NCBI RefSeq assembly: GCF_002043005.1
Contig: NZ_CP020330.1
Span: 2,498,001 to 2,562,000, forward strand
Direction: 5' to 3'
Source of the DNA: Martelella mediterranea DSM 17316
Lineage (GTDB): Bacteria; Pseudomonadota; Alphaproteobacteria; Rhizobiales; Rhizobiaceae
Length of the DNA stretch: 64,000 bases
The translations under genes and the position numbers were made by a program. A model generated the notes under the pieces. That model did no database searches, was not told where the DNA came from, and saw only the letters and a program-made list of their open reading frames with translations. Below, in pieces: positions 63,936 through 64,000 of the stretch. How positions within the stretch are numbered: the first letter of the stretch is position 1; every line of letters begins with the position of its first letter.

Positions 63936-64000
63936 ATGAACCAGCTAGAGAAGATTTTCGCCAACGCAAAGCGGCTGAAGAAGACGATCATACTGCCGGA
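63936..64000 (+). CDS. pta: Phosphate acetyltransferase (N-terminal part)
   Basis: Only the first 21 codons are in the window. MNQLEKIFANAKRLKKTIIL followed by PE resembles the Pta start. Its place after xsc is the usual one, where it turns acetyl phosphate into acetyl-CoA. The gene continues beyond the edge. Confidence 0.75.
   Translation, partial: MNQLEKIFANAKRLKKTIILP

Overview
The window reads as GC-rich chromosomal DNA from an alphaproteobacterium of the Rhizobiales (Hyphomicrobiales). This rests on several things. There is an rpmH-rnpA-yidC-engB-argB block. A TGA-N9-TCA iron-responsive operator lies in front of a TonB receptor. There is a tRNA-Tyr/tRNA-Gly/tuf neighbourhood. Intergenic palindromic repeats of a style common in rhizobia are present, as are close matches to remembered rhizobial Xsc, MmsA and EF-Tu sequences. 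Isethionate use, probable glucosylglycerate synthesis, a sulfatase and a large NhaP-type antiporter suggest a saline or coastal lifestyle, but that is inference. No genus is claimed. No transposase, phage gene or CRISPR array was seen.

Left part (1-16.2 kb), the accessory and most unusual region. A minus-strand operon (5759 down to 1) encodes an ABC importer of the ferric/organophosphate type (ATPase, binding protein, fused double permease). It is followed by a beta-CASP metallo-beta-lactamase protein, a dual-specificity-like phosphatase and a LacI-type regulator. Next to it, divergent from a LysR gene, a plus-strand operon (7.0-15.2 kb) carries a tripartite tricarboxylate transporter (tctCBA order), a formylglycine sulfatase, two SDR dehydrogenases, a sugar-nucleotide-type epimerase/dehydratase and an L-idonate-5-dehydrogenase-like enzyme. 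Together these look like uptake, desulfation and oxidation of a sulfated sugar or sugar acid. A class IV aminotransferase follows.

16-33 kb is mostly core metabolism: a GNAT enzyme, two c-type cytochromes, thiM-thiE-thiD behind a TPP riboswitch, mmsA with a divergent LysR gene, a secreted tyrosine phosphatase, an iron-regulated TonB-dependent (probably heme) receptor, pgk, an NhaP2-like antiporter, a DHA2-family exporter and argB.

33-40 kb: an ECF sigma factor, its RskA-like anti-sigma factor and a FAS1-domain protein are inserted, on the opposite strand, into the engB-argB interval. The sigma gene and the FAS1 gene share a promoter-like motif. A candidate structured ncRNA with its own terminator lies between FAS1 and engB. 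engB, yidC, rnpA and rpmH follow, then a sensor kinase and tRNA-Arg.

40-56 kb: a PACE-family efflux protein, two membrane diguanylate cyclases (one between tRNA-Gly and tuf), a glucosyl-3-phosphoglycerate synthase/phosphatase pair, rlmB, tRNA-Tyr, tRNA-Gly, tuf, a two-gene membrane-protein/XRE module with twin palindromic operators, a VOC protein, an auxin-efflux-carrier-type transporter, ruvX, a UPF0173 hydrolase, gatC-gatA and an M23 lipoprotein.

56-64 kb is a coherent isethionate (2-hydroxyethanesulfonate) cluster. It has an IclR regulator, a TRAP transporter (DctM, DctQ, DctP), a GMC flavoprotein dehydrogenase (IseJ-like), sulfoacetaldehyde acetyltransferase (xsc) and the first codons of pta. 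The expected flow is uptake, oxidation to sulfoacetaldehyde, cleavage to acetyl phosphate plus sulfite, then acetyl-CoA.
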